Source: Lytechinus pictus (taxonomy: Eukaryota; Echinodermata; Echinoidea; Temnopleuroida; Toxopneustidae). From it: a stretch of 64,000 nucleotides of DNA. A program made the position numbers and the translations under genes. The notes beneath the pieces are model-generated. The model was not told where the DNA came from. It searched no databases and saw only the letters and a list, made by a program, of their open reading frames with translations. Shown in pieces: positions 34,779-44,799 of this stretch. Location of the stretch: contig NC_087251.1 in NCBI RefSeq assembly GCF_037042905.1, positions 42,499,373 to 42,563,372 on the forward strand, in the 5' to 3' direction. Every line of letters begins with the position of its first letter. Positions within the stretch are counted from its first letter, which is position 1.

Positions 34779-35542
34779 CAGGGGCGGTGGAACGTTTTTT
34801 CGTTGGGGGGGGGGTGCAAAGCCAAATAAGGGCACTTAAAATGTCAAAATGGGCATTTCAAAGCAAAGAGATATTTTGACCATGAGATTATCATCTGCAT
34901 TAAGTAGTTGTGTGTTTTGTAGTTATTAAGTTGAGCAAAGCCTTTTTGAAGTGATTACTGATTGATGGAAATATATATTTAGGCCTTATTTTTATTTGAA
35001 AACAATTCAAATCTGAAGTTGTGAATCTCGCTTTTTGGTCAATATCATTATCCCGCAAATTACTGTTAAAAGGGCATCGATTGCGAGATGTTGCGAGCGC
35101 GAATCGCGAGCTCAAACTTTTGGACACTTCATGATTTAATAAGATTTGAAAATTGAACATTCCTAGCAGTTTTTGTTATATAATGAAAAAGATGTGTATC
35201 TAACTAAAGAATTGAAGCGAGTGCGAAGCGCGAGCTGAAAATTTGTGATATTCCATTCTAAAAACTGGACATCCTAAGCACATTTTGCAACCAAGAACAG
35301 AATGAGTATCTTGCTAAACATTAATTGATGCGAGCGCGAAGCGCGAGCCAAACATTTTTTTTTCTAACCTAAAATTTTTTGTTTTAATTAAAAAAAGGTA
35401 TTTTATTTTGAAAAAGGACACATATCATTAAATAAAAAAAAGGCACACTCATTTTGAAAAAAGGGATTTTTTTCCTACTGGGAATTTTTTGGGAGCAAGT
35501 GCCCCCCTGCTCCCCCCCCCCCCCCCGGTTCCGTCGCCCCTG
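34779..35542. mobile_element. hAT-like element inserted at the stop codon of the 384-residue gene
   Basis: 764 bp with ends CAGGGGCGGTGGAAC and GGTTCCGTCGCCCCTG. Flanks are TAAGTTAG (34771-34778) and TAAGTTAT (35543-35550), 7 of 8 identical. The left copy includes the TAA stop of the upstream gene. Three GCGAGCGCGAAGCGCGAGC-type words lie at about 35093, 35217 and 35330. G run on the left, long C run on the right. Confidence 0.85.
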
Positions 35543-35550
35543 TAAGTTAT

Positions 35551-36050
35551 TATCCTGAATATGCAGTGATGGTGATTTATAGGTACAGGAAATAATCTTC
35601 TATTCGATCCTTAGACATAATGCATGATTCCCTTATAAACCCTTCTACAACGATACTCAGCAGGATCCATAAGTCAGGATGTAGTGCTAAGGAAATATCT
35701 TGGGTGCTCATCTGCAGTGGTCATCTATCAGATTGAATGATTAAAATTTAACTAAAAATTATATGATATTACGAAAGTGTCAACTACCCCGTCCACTACA
35801 AACCATTTAACATTCCACTAGAGTTCTTTGTTTTAATGTATATAAAGGCTTATAAATGTAAAACATGAAAGGCAGGGTAGATTTTCCCAATCAAATCTAG
35901 TCAGCTCATAAGTGTTATCAACCAGCCTTTAGAAGAGTATTGGGGGACTATGAAAAGCGCGGATTTCTTTGATCTCACATTATATCCCAAACTCTAAACA
36001 CTGACGCATATTTTGAAACGACTCCTCTAAATTAGCATCGGAAACTCTTT
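35551..36050. other. No gene recognised; possible 3' UTR of the upstream gene
   Basis: Before the hAT insertion this sequence would have followed the stop codon directly. No clear poly-A signal is placed. Confidence 0.35.
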
Positions 36051-36057
36051 CTGCAAC

Positions 36058-36222
36058 GTAACTCTTTCTGCAACGGACCACAGGGGTCCGTTGCAGAAAG
36101 AGTTGCGTTTAAACGGAAGTCAACAAATCAATCGCAAGTCCCAAATGCGCGCTGTTGATTGGTTGAAAATCAAGTTACGCATGATTTTTAGAGTTGCGAT
36201 TGATTGCAACTCTTTCTGCAAC
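36058..36222. mobile_element. GTTGCAGAAAGAGTTGC MITE
   Basis: The ends are GGTCCGTTGCAGAAAGAG (from 36085) and CTCTTTCTGCAACGGGCC (to ~36221), inverted. The interior has ATTGATT/AATCAATC words in both orientations. Just to its left an inverted copy of the end (36058-36080) makes a 22-bp hairpin with it. Relatives lie at 33170 and 41231. Confidence 0.8.
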
Positions 36223-36229
36223 GGGCCCA

Positions 36230-37105
36230 AAAATATGATTTCCCCGTGACTGCCCAAAGATCCGACTCGTCTTCTGTCTAGATATTCTTGTCACCAACTT
36301 ATGAAGAAATTAACCAGGCCATATATGCGTACGTCCTATCTAGGATGAAGAAGAGGGGGGGGGGGAGGGGGGTATATTATTAAGACCTAAATTTGCAAAC
36401 AAGATATTCTCTACGGTGCTGCTTGTGCACAAGTAAGACATTTAAAACATATTGTCAGTGAAAAGTTGTTGTTATTACTCCATTCTATTTTTTGTCAGTT
36501 GCTAGAATGAAATTCATTTCTTTATTGAAGAGCGAGTAGTAAAATGACAAAATTTAATCAACGATGTTATGAGTCGTGTTTTGTTGTTGTTGTTGTTGTT
36601 ATGGAAAAACACATTTTAAAAACAAATCAATAAACGTCCTGACGATTGATCATTATTGGTCACTTATCGTCCAAATTTGACTCTGTTTATGCTCCTGATT
36701 TTATCGAACAGCGGTTTACTGTGACCCTGTCAAAGATTTACGAGCGTACAAAGCAAGTAACTAATGAATATTCTTCAAATTATTGTAGTAACTATTATTT
36801 CGTTATTTCATAAACTGGGAGCATTACGTATTACGTTTAATGTTGTAGATGTGGTAATCCTGCTAATATGTCACACTGCCTCCCCTCTACAGTAAAGTGA
36901 CGCACCTAGCATAAAGTGTTACAACTGTAACAATTTTGCCATTATGGCAAATACCACAGAAACCCTGATTAAGCTTGGCTGTTGATTCGTGTTGCCATGG
37001 TAGTTGCCATAATGGAGAAGTTACCTCAGATGTGAACTCTTTGTCCCAGGTCTTTTCTTATTTTGATAGAAACCCAGATCTGAATGACATGTAAAATATG
37101 GTAAA
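36230..37105. other. No gene recognised
   Basis: AT-rich, with a G run (36355-36371) and (TTG)n near 36578-36600. Confidence 0.45.
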
Positions 37106-37107
37106 CT

Positions 37108-37540
37108 ACCGATTCGTCTATTGCCAACTCGTCCACTCATCACATGGTCTACCTTCATTTAGTCTAATGCCATTCCGTCCATCAACATTTGGTCTAACAA
37201 CCATTTGGTCCAACAACCATTTTTTCCAATAATCACTTCGTCTAATCACCAGTTCGTCTATGACCATTTCGTCTAATAACCAGTTGGTCTAATAGGCATA
37301 CCCATTTTCTTTTCATTCATTTCGCCAAATTAACACTTATCCAATTAGACCAAATGGTTTATGGACTACATGGCTATTCACGGCCAACTGGATATAAGAC
37401 GAAATGGTGAGTGGACGAAATGGCAATTAGACCATGATGATAGTGGACGGACGAACTGATGGTAAACCAAATGATAGTAGACGAGTTGGCAATTGGACGA
37501 ATTGGCATTAGACCAATTGGAAATAAACCGTTAAATATTA
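37108..37540. repeat. Foldback built of ~20-bp degenerate repeats
   Basis: 37108-37295 holds about ten units of the type TTCGTCTAATAACCA / TTTGGTCTAACAACCA. 37320-37540 holds the same units inverted (GACGAAATGG, GACCAAATGG, GACGAGTTGGCAATTGG). The outer blocks TTGCCAACTCGTC and GACGAGTTGGCAA pair exactly, so the arms mirror each other around a ~25-bp centre. Confidence 0.85.
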
Positions 37541-37544
37541 GACA

Positions 37545-38980
37545 GTGCGCTTGACATGCAGTTTTTAGATCGAAGTTCACGGTTTCTTGCGAATCATGAC
37601 CTTGTTACGATGTTACTTTATATTATTATGACGTCACACAAACGTCCTTTACCCTGACCTTACAGTGTTCTGGTTGAAAATAATAATCTTCTACTTTATA
37701 TTATGACGAGTAAAACATCGGGACGATGTCCTTATTGCTCTTTACATAATACATTGTGTTGTTAATCAGTTAAAGATCATCCTTGCATATAACTGAAATA
37801 TGTCGGCAAAATACATATGTGATGAAGATTCGACGACCTTGCGCATGATTGCCTTATCGAAAAACTATCATTATTAACTCTTAATTCGGTCGACATTTTT
37901 TTTCGATCGGGGGGGGGGGTCGCTGGCATTTTGCAGACCCCTACTTTTAACACCAGTGCAAGATATTACACATTACAAGATCTTCCTACAAGATCTTACT
38001 AATCTGACATTACTAAACTTGCCCTCTTTCTCTATCTCCCTCGGAATCTTGGAGAAGAATTTATTTATAATTTGTATTAAAGTGATCTAAGCACATCTTT
38101 TGTATAAATTTTAATTTTGAAGGGAATATACATGTGTTCCAAGAATATGCAAATTATCCCGGAATCCAATAGTTCACTCATTGTGATTGCTTTTTCCACC
38201 TCTTCACTGATTCAAAGTTTAAAAAATAGGCCTATAATTATTTTGAGTGAAATTTAGAAAGGGTGGGGGGGGGGGGGGGGAGTCTCAAGCTCAAAGCTCT
38301 AGCCCCATTTCCAGCTTACAAGTAAATATATGTGTTTGGTATTCAATGCTGTGTCGTATTTCTGAAAGTTTGCGGGAAAGCGAAACCGACGGTGAGTTAT
38401 ATTTCTGTCATAATTTTGAGATCGGCAAATATTCAGGGATTATGATTCCTTTTCTTTCAAAAGTATTTACATAATCTTTTTGATTCTCATTTTTTCTTCG
38501 ATACTCATTTTACTTCTTCAGTCTTTTCTTTCCTCCTCATTAACTACTTGACAGTTCTTTTGCTGCCCTTGTAGCAACGCCCCTGAAAATAATTTGCCAA
38601 ACCAAGTGCCCCTAACTCCCTTTATATGTGTAGGATTACCGTTACTGACTATATTACTGACAAAATTCTGACGTATATGCGGTAATGCGAATACCAAATA
38701 GTACATGACGATACACAAAGCATAGATAAATTGCCGCTCGTTTGAAATTCAATAAACGGGGAACAAAATATGGTGAGTAAATATTTTCGATATGTCCCCG
38801 ACACTTTGCTGATCCGTTGTGTATTTCTAATAAAATATTCATCGATATTTTTAATGAAGAATATTAGGTATTTTTCTTAATTGAATTAATGTAAAATTTT
38901 CTGACGCGCGCGGAGCATTATTCACAAATTTCTCATGATTATCCCGATGAAGTTCACTTTGTGACCTTCATGTCTCAAGA
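37545..38980. other. No gene recognised
   Basis: AT-rich, with G runs at 37908-37919 and 38263-38281. Nothing coding supported. Confidence 0.45.
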
Positions 38981-38984
38981 CCAG

Positions 38985-39115
38985 GGGCGCTTGTCACAAA
39001 GCTTAGCAATCATCGTAGAAGAATATCTTTACGAATGATTGCATTTACCACAATTTGTAATCAATCGTAAAAAATCAAGCGTACGATCAATTTATAAACT
39101 TTGTGATATACACTG
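38985..39115. mobile_element. Possible small MITE, CACAAAG ends
   Basis: GGGCGCTTGTCACAAAGCTTAGCAATCATCGTA and, inverted, TACGATCAATTTATAAACTTTGTGATA. The inner ATCGTA/TACGAT words are also inverted. Related in style to the GTTGCAGAAAGAG MITE but weaker. Confidence 0.4.
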
Positions 39116-39719
39116 GCATGCTTCCTACAGAGTTGAATTCCTACAGAGTTGATCCCTTTTCTTCGAAAGGCATGAGGGACTACGTGCAAAACGTCAGGGT
39201 TAATGTGATTTGCAAAATAGTCTCGTCACATCATGCTCAGACGTCTGCTTTATGAAATGAACATTCTTGTATTTCATATTGATCCTAATAACAAGGATGA
39301 TATTGACGCACAGAAGGCACAAAGAATTGATATTTGCATTGGTACACTATCAAGATCATTAAAATATGAAGACGTCCTTGTCCTTAGGTTACTTATAGCA
39401 AGGAGAGGATAGGCGAGTTCAATGTCATTCCTGGTTTGATGGAATCATTATTGTGTATCACACACGGGCTAACTTTCAATCAATCAGAACTATCGTCATA
39501 TGTTCGGAGGGGGACGAGGACCAACGGAATGTTTTGGGGTCAAGAGTCATGATGATGCGAGGTGATGTCAAAATTGGGAATCGAATGACACGTCATACGA
39601 AATGTATATATCCTGTTTTTTCCTAACCTGCCCACTGAAAGCTGCGGAAGCTGAAACCAGATGACGAGATGAGAAGACGGGTTAAATGACTAGAAGACCA
39701 ATTGTTTAAACTCGGCAGG

Positions 39720-40160
39720 TCTATTTGTTTGGGACAGGAGAACAAAATGCGAGATGTTGAATCTTGTTTGTCGACTTGTTTTGGGACAAGAGAACAAGAT
39801 GACGAGATGTTGAATCTTGTTTTTCGATTTGTTTTGGGACAAGAGAACAGGATGACAAGATGTTGAATCTTGTTTGTCGACTTGATTTGGGACAAAATGG
39901 AGTCATTTTTCAACAACTCAACATCTTTTCTTGTCCCAAATAATTGACTTGGTAAGTTCCAACAAGTCGTCATCTTGTCCCAAACAATTCGACTTGCCGA
40001 GTTCCAACAACTCGTCATCTTGTCCCAAACAATTCGACCTGGCGAGTTCCAACAACTCCTCAATCTTGTCTTCTTGTCCAAAACAAGTCGACTTGCCGAG
40101 TTCCAACAACTCGTCATCTTCTTGTCCAAAACAGGTCGACTTGCCATGTTTCAACAATTC
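39720..40160. repeat. Two facing minisatellites
   Basis: Left array (39720-39900): ~3.5 units of 52-53 bp, phased by GGGAC at 39731, 39783, 39836 and 39889. Right array (39925-40160): ~5 units of 44-54 bp, phased by TGTCC.AAA at 39932, 39976, 40021, 40075 and ~40122. The units of one array are inverted relatives of the other (CTCGTCATCTTGT, TTGTCCCAAAACAAGTCGAC). Both strands stay open over much of the array. The right array runs straight into a LINE C-terminus. Confidence 0.85.
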
Positions 40161-40179
40161 AGTGTCTTCGTGTCCTTGA

Positions 40180-40310
40180 ATAGACTATTTGTAGACCATA
40201 CATTCTCTGTTTTAGGACCAAAGCTATGGAATCAACTGCCTATCCAATTACGCCAAATTTCATCAACATAAACATTCAAGTCCCAACTGAAAACTTATTT
40301 GTACCCCTCC
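40180..40310 (+). pseudogene. LINE reverse transcriptase C-terminal remnant
   Basis: The frame RLFVDHTFSVLGPKLWNQLP, IQLRQISST is followed by a stop and FKSQLKTYLYP-like residues. FSV..P.LWN.LP and FK..LKTYL are hallmark phrases of CR1/L2-type LINE C-termini. An (ATT)n tract at 40452-40505 may be the 3' tail of the same element. Confidence 0.8.
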
Positions 40311-40463
40311 CACAGTTTAGTGTGTTTTATTCAGGATAATTCAAAATTCAATTCTTTTTCGTTTTCTATTATTGTTTGTGTGTATATATATTTTTATTTT
40401 TCTTGACGTGCCATGGGCACCGAAAGGTGGACCTTTGTGCTTTAAAAGTAGCCACCATTATTA

Positions 40464-40494
<31 letters not shown>

Positions 40495-40589
40495 TATTAT
40501 TATTGTAATTGTATAATATATTGCCCCTTCCCTATCCGGTGCAATATCGACCGGGTAATCATTTTAAGACAGTAATCATTATGACGCAG

Positions 40590-41005
40590 CATTCATTTTC
40601 ATTTCATTTATTTATTTATTTGGTATAGATCAACATCAAGCTAGAATAAAGATACGTTTACAATTTATATTACTGTAAATAACATCAACATGAATATATT
40701 ATTGTAAATTATATACATATTTAGGAAAGTACAGATTTAAAATACGGGAATTGTAATAAAAAAAAAAATCAGAAATATCGATTGAAAATGTTAAATGGTA
40801 CATAAGCATGATAAGCACACATGCAGAAGACTCTCCCCACACACATCATTTAACTCACCCACTTCAAGAGTCAAGTTCCCGCACAAACACATTCACCCAC
40901 CCACACTCTCATGTCTAATCCACACTTACAGGGTTGTAGGTTTAAATCATTAATAAATACCGTATGATTTTTTTCTTGCTGTAAGGGCCTTATGGACCGA
41001 AGGGT
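40590..41005 (-). mobile_element. Probable LINE 3' UTR
   Basis: On the plus strand it starts (TTTA)n TTTGGTATAGATCAA and continues AT-rich to about 41000, like the minus-strand 3' ends at 70 and 5555. No coding part is seen. Confidence 0.35.
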
Positions 41006-41013
41006 GTGGACGT

Positions 41014-41075
41014 ATGTGTGTGTGTGTGTGTATGTGTGTGTGTGTGTGGGTGTGGATGGGTGTGGGTGTATATGT
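41014..41075. repeat. (TG)n microsatellite
   Basis: TGTGTGTG interrupted by TATG and GGTG words. Confidence 0.85.
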
Positions 41076-41230
41076 GTATGGGAGATGGGGGGAGAAGAAG
41101 AAGCTAAACTAGTATATTAGTTCAGTTTAAATGGAAATAGAAGGCATGTGAGCTGAAAGAAACTGAAGTTTGTAGGTTGATAATATTGATGATGTGCGGT
41201 ATCTATCTGTATACACTCAGACCATGCAGG

Positions 41231-41503
41231 ACCCCCGTCTTACAAAGAGTTGCGATTGATCCAATCAACCACGACTCTGGAAATCCAGGAATGTCAGCAT
41301 CTAAAAAGCATGTTGGTTCAGCATATTTTATAGATACGATGTCCATTCTTAAATTCATGGTTTTCTCCAAAATTCGGTGTGCTTATTTTTGTTTACAAAG
41401 GACATTGTGCAAAAATTCCTGAAGAAAAAATAATGACATCGACGAATTTCCATATAATTGAGGTTGATCGGATCAATCGTAACTCTTTGTAAGATGGGGG
41501 CCC
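41231..41503. mobile_element. MITE with TCTTACAAAGAGTT ends
   Basis: 273 bp. Left arm CCCCCGTCTTACAAAGAGTT, GCGATTGATC, CAATCAACC; right arm the inverse GGTTGATCGGATCAATCGTA, ACTCTTTGTAAGATGGGGG. Arms of ~45 bp with a few mismatches. Same style as 36058-36222. Confidence 0.85.
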
Positions 41504-41509
41504 ATATAT

Positions 41510-42380
41510 ATATTGAACTGCTTTGATTGTCTACTATGCCTATGCCGGTCATAATGGAGTAATTTCTCTTCCTATCTTGACACTCTGGGTAAGAGAGAAA
41601 ACTGCAAAATAACTGGTATGTTGGATATCCGTACACAAAATTATATCCATTATCTATTGGCACGTTATAGTTCACACAGTAGAACGATTTAGTAAAATCA
41701 GCTGTAGCCTAGACATACGCATACAGTTCAAAGGTTCAGCACGACCTTCAAGTAAAATGTTAAAAGTTAAAACAGATAATGATCAAGATATGATCCTTTG
41801 ACGTTATCTCATCAATGTGACCTGCAATTCGGAATCTATATTCATTTAGCAGCAAACGAATCAGAACTATGGTCTTGCTAGCATGCAACTATTGATGATA
41901 TGACTTGAGTTGATGGTTTGGCCAGCTCTACGCCGAATTCTTTAATCATTTAACAGGTAAGTCACTTGGATGTTTGAATTTGTCATTTTTCAGCTTCTGC
42001 AATGCCTTATCATGCTTATGCAACCATGATGAATTATTGGAGGGGTTTTGGAAGGCGAGTATCCTGGCAATGATGCCAAATCCAAAGGAATATCTGGTAG
42101 ATCACGAATAGGAGTGATCAAGTGGTTACTTTCTTAAGGATCGTAACAATACAAATGAAATTTTACATATACTAGGCGTATGAACACTACGAACATTTAC
42201 GGATTACACAAATCGCAAAATACCCTTCTATTTGCCATGTCACAATAAACATCACCATAACAGATCATCGCATATATTTCATTATGATCAACTAACAATC
42301 GTCAATATTAAGATACCGGTAATCATTATTTCGAAGCGTTATAACCGGTCATTTCATTTAATGTTTTTGGTTATACATGA
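41510..42380. other. No gene recognised; downstream of the endonuclease gene
   Basis: AT-rich. It would hold the 3' UTR of the minus-strand endonuclease gene; no exact AATAAA is seen close to its stop. Confidence 0.4.
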
Positions 42381-42381
42381 G

Positions 42382-43635
42382 TCATTTTAACTTCAACGCC
42401 TTTTCTTGTTGCTTCCGTTCTTTTTTGTATTCATTCTTTGCTACTTTGATGGCATCTTTTAACCGATCGTACTCATCCCAATCACCCCTTTGCTTGGCAA
42501 GGTCACGGGCACGAATCATCCCATATACTTCTTTGTCGATATCACTCTTGGAAAGTTGAGAAAACTCCTCAAATGTCAGCAACGGTGTTGACTTGTGGAG
42601 ATATTTTTTATCAGGCTCATAGGCACAGTAAACCATATAATGATCACTCATAGCAATATGAGCCACTCCCGAGGACAAGACAGCAAATGGATCATCTGTG
42701 AAGACAAAATCAATCAAAGATTCTGTCGTCTGATATGTGTCCCGACCTTTCGTCTTCCTCAAATCAACCCGTGTAGAATCTTTGATCAGCTGTGACAAAT
42801 GATGGTTTTTCTCAAGTTCGTCGAGCGTTTGGAGTTTCTCCCCCTTCACCGATTCCATGACTTTGCACGACGACAGAGTTTTTCTATCGCAGTTGAAATC
42901 ACCTAGTATCACATAATTTGTTTTACAGCAACAAGGATACTTCTTGTTACCAGTTCCTTTGGAAGATGTCGGCTTGCAGCTATCTGTTGCCTTCAATGTA
43001 TCCAAACTTCTTTGCAGCTTTTTAAAGAGGGAAACCTGATCCCTCGTTCCAGGTGGCACGTACACATTTATTATTCTCAGTAGAGTCTTCTTCAAGCATA
43101 TGTTGATTTGGTCTGACCCTTTCCCTACACCATTACTCCCGCCAAGCTGGATATCGATGCAGCATGCATCTAATCCTTTCTCCATCTTGGTGTCACACTC
43201 TCTGACCAATCTTGAAAGACTGTCTTTCACATATATCAAAACACCACCGCGTGGCCTACCTGTAAACTTAGGAGCCCCATCCTTCCTTGACATAATTGTG
43301 TATCCAGGAACGTTGAAACTTTCGTTTGCGTCGTTTTCACCAAGCCAGGTTTCGCTTAGGGTCATCACATCAACTGTTGCCCGACAAAGCAGAAGGAGTT
43401 TCAGCTCATCTTTCTTGTTACAAAGAGACTGGCAGTTTAGGTGAGCAATTGTTATACCTCCTAGCTGTGACAAGATATCCAGCTCGCGCTGGACCTGGTC
43501 AACTAACTCATGTGATGTTGGTTCGATTTTTATCTGTCTTTGGTTGGAGGACTTCTCCGGGTACTTCACCTCCTCCTTGACCTTTACGGCACCCTTCATT
43601 TCTTTCGGCACCTTTTGTGATGGCGCAACACTCGC
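42382..43635 (-). CDS. LINE-type APE endonuclease domain protein, last exon
   Basis: 417 residues, uninterrupted, ending at TGA 42382-42384. It begins at a splice acceptor (TTGATTTTTGCAG, cut before 43635) in phase 0. Residues 1-60 are charged (KVKEEVKYPEKSS, IKIEPTSHELVDQVQREL). Residues ~62-338 are an exonuclease-endonuclease-phosphatase fold as in LINE endonucleases, with every landmark kept: AHLNCQS, LSETWLG, NVYVPPG, LGDFNCD, SLIDFVFTDD and MSDHYMV. These carry the metal-binding Asn/Glu and the Asp/Asn and Asp/His active-site residues of the family. The tail (~340-417) is a basic helix (RARDLAKQRGDWDEYDRLK) like the linker before the reverse transcriptase in LINEs, but translation stops there. 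Either a domesticated endonuclease gene or an unusually well-preserved LINE piece; intact frame and splice sites favour the first. Confidence 0.65.
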   Translation of the reverse strand, partial: ASVAPSQKVPKEMKGAVKVKEEVKYPEKSSNQRQIKIEPTSHELVDQVQRELDILSQLGGITIAHLNCQSLCNKKDELKLLLLCRATVDVMTLSETWLGENDANESFNVPGYTIMSRKDGAPKFTGRPRGGVLIYVKDSLSRLVRECDTKMEKGLDACCIDIQLGGSNGVGKGSDQINICLKKTLLRIINVYVPPGTRDQVSLFKKLQRSLDTLKATDSCKPTSSKGTGNKKYPCCCKTNYVILGDFNCDRKTLSSCKVMESVKGEKLQTLDELEKNHHLSQLIKDSTRVDLRKTKGRDTYQTTESLIDFVFTDDPFAVLSSGVAHIAMSDHYMVYCAYEPDKKYLHKSTPLLTFEEFSQLSKSDIDKEVYGMIRARDLAKQRGDWDEYDRLKDAIKVAKNEYKKERKQQEKALKLK

Positions 43636-44415
43636 CTGCAAAAATCAAACGTCAAGAAGTCGATTAAACAAATTAGTAAAAGATACCACTTTTTCAAGAA
43701 AGATTTTGAAAGGCATTAGAAGAAACATCAACAGCAACGTAAAGTAAAAAAATTGGTATCTTTTTAAATACATGAAATAATTAAGCGGCCAACGAATCAT
43801 TGCTTTTGACAAGTTTGAGTAATTGTTGATTGTCCTTGCTGCAACAATGGGTGATTTCAAGTTCAGTGTAGACCTTTTGGTGTAGGTGTTAGGTCAATTT
43901 TTACACGATTATAACACCAAACATAAAATGAAGATGGTCCCGAAAAGTCACTCAATAGTTGTTAAGATGTAAATAATGTGATCTGGATCAGTTTTACAAA
44001 CTTTGAATAAGTTTTGGAGCTAGGGGAAGCAATCTAAAATTTCAACACAAACACCAAGGCCAACACCGGACTCATAAAATCACCCAATGACATAGACCAT
44101 CGATGAGGCTTCCTTCATGTGATATCATTATCGTCACCATCGCCATCATCAGCATCCTCATCATAATCATCATCGCCATGCACTATCATCAATATCAATA
44201 TAATCATCATTATCATCATCATCATTATCATCACCACCATTCTAATTATCCTAATCATCAAGAGTAAAATTATTATCATCATGATCATAATTATAATTTA
44301 AATCACTATCATCATGATCATCATCATGATCATCATCACCATCATCATCATCATCATCATCACCACCACCACAGACCACCACCAACACGGTCCCCATTAC
44401 CGTTAAAACTATTAC
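43636..44415 (-). other. Intron of the endonuclease gene, with (CAT)n microsatellite
   Basis: 780 bp from donor CAAAAG|GTAATAG to acceptor TTTTTGCAG|GCG. Both flanking exons are in phase 0, so the frame is continuous. Bases 44115-44370 are a long imperfect (CAT)n/(ATG)n microsatellite. On the minus strand the upstream frame stays open through part of it (Asp-rich run), which is an artefact of the repeat. Confidence 0.6.
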
Positions 44416-44648
44416 CTTTTGAAGAATAACCAAGATTCCTTGTCCATGTTGTTTCTCAAGGTCAGCGACAGTACTTCCCTTCACAAGGACGTGGACAATG
44501 ATCTCCTTGGAATATCTCTGAAGCTTGGCGAACTCGATTCCAGTCTTTGCTAGCTCAGCCTTATGTTGAGGATAATGGGCTATCACCTCACAAACGAGTT
44601 GATCTATCGTCCAAGAACGATCCAAGCCTTCTTCAATAATGCAACTTC
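44416..44648 (-). CDS. Upstream exon of the endonuclease gene
   Basis: 77 residues between an acceptor (TTCTTGTTCATAATAG, cut before 44648, good pyrimidine tract) and a donor (after 44416). Sequence: SCIIEEGLDRSWTIDQLVCE, VIAHYPQHKAELAKTGIEFA, KLQRYSKEIIVHVLVKG, VADLEKQHGQGILVILQK. It is rich in helix-forming residues with no stop, and I do not recognise the domain. It is not a known LINE module, which argues that the endonuclease was joined to other sequence. The acceptor leaves phase 1, so at least one more exon with the start codon should lie further right; none was found, and the region directly upstream is a LINE fragment on the opposite strand. Confidence 0.45.
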
Positions 44649-44799
44649 CTATTATGAACAAGAAATGGAAAGTGTAATTTGCAAAAAGGCTATACTACGA
44701 CATCGAACTTATCCGAATGAAAAAGAATGTATTGAAAAGCCGCTGATTATTTTAATGATTTCTTAAAAGCTGTAAATATGATTGTAATCAATAATAATT

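Noticed and set aside
44251-44415. Asp-rich extension of the endonuclease upstream exon
   Set aside because: It is translation of the (CAT)n microsatellite beyond a good splice donor at 44416.
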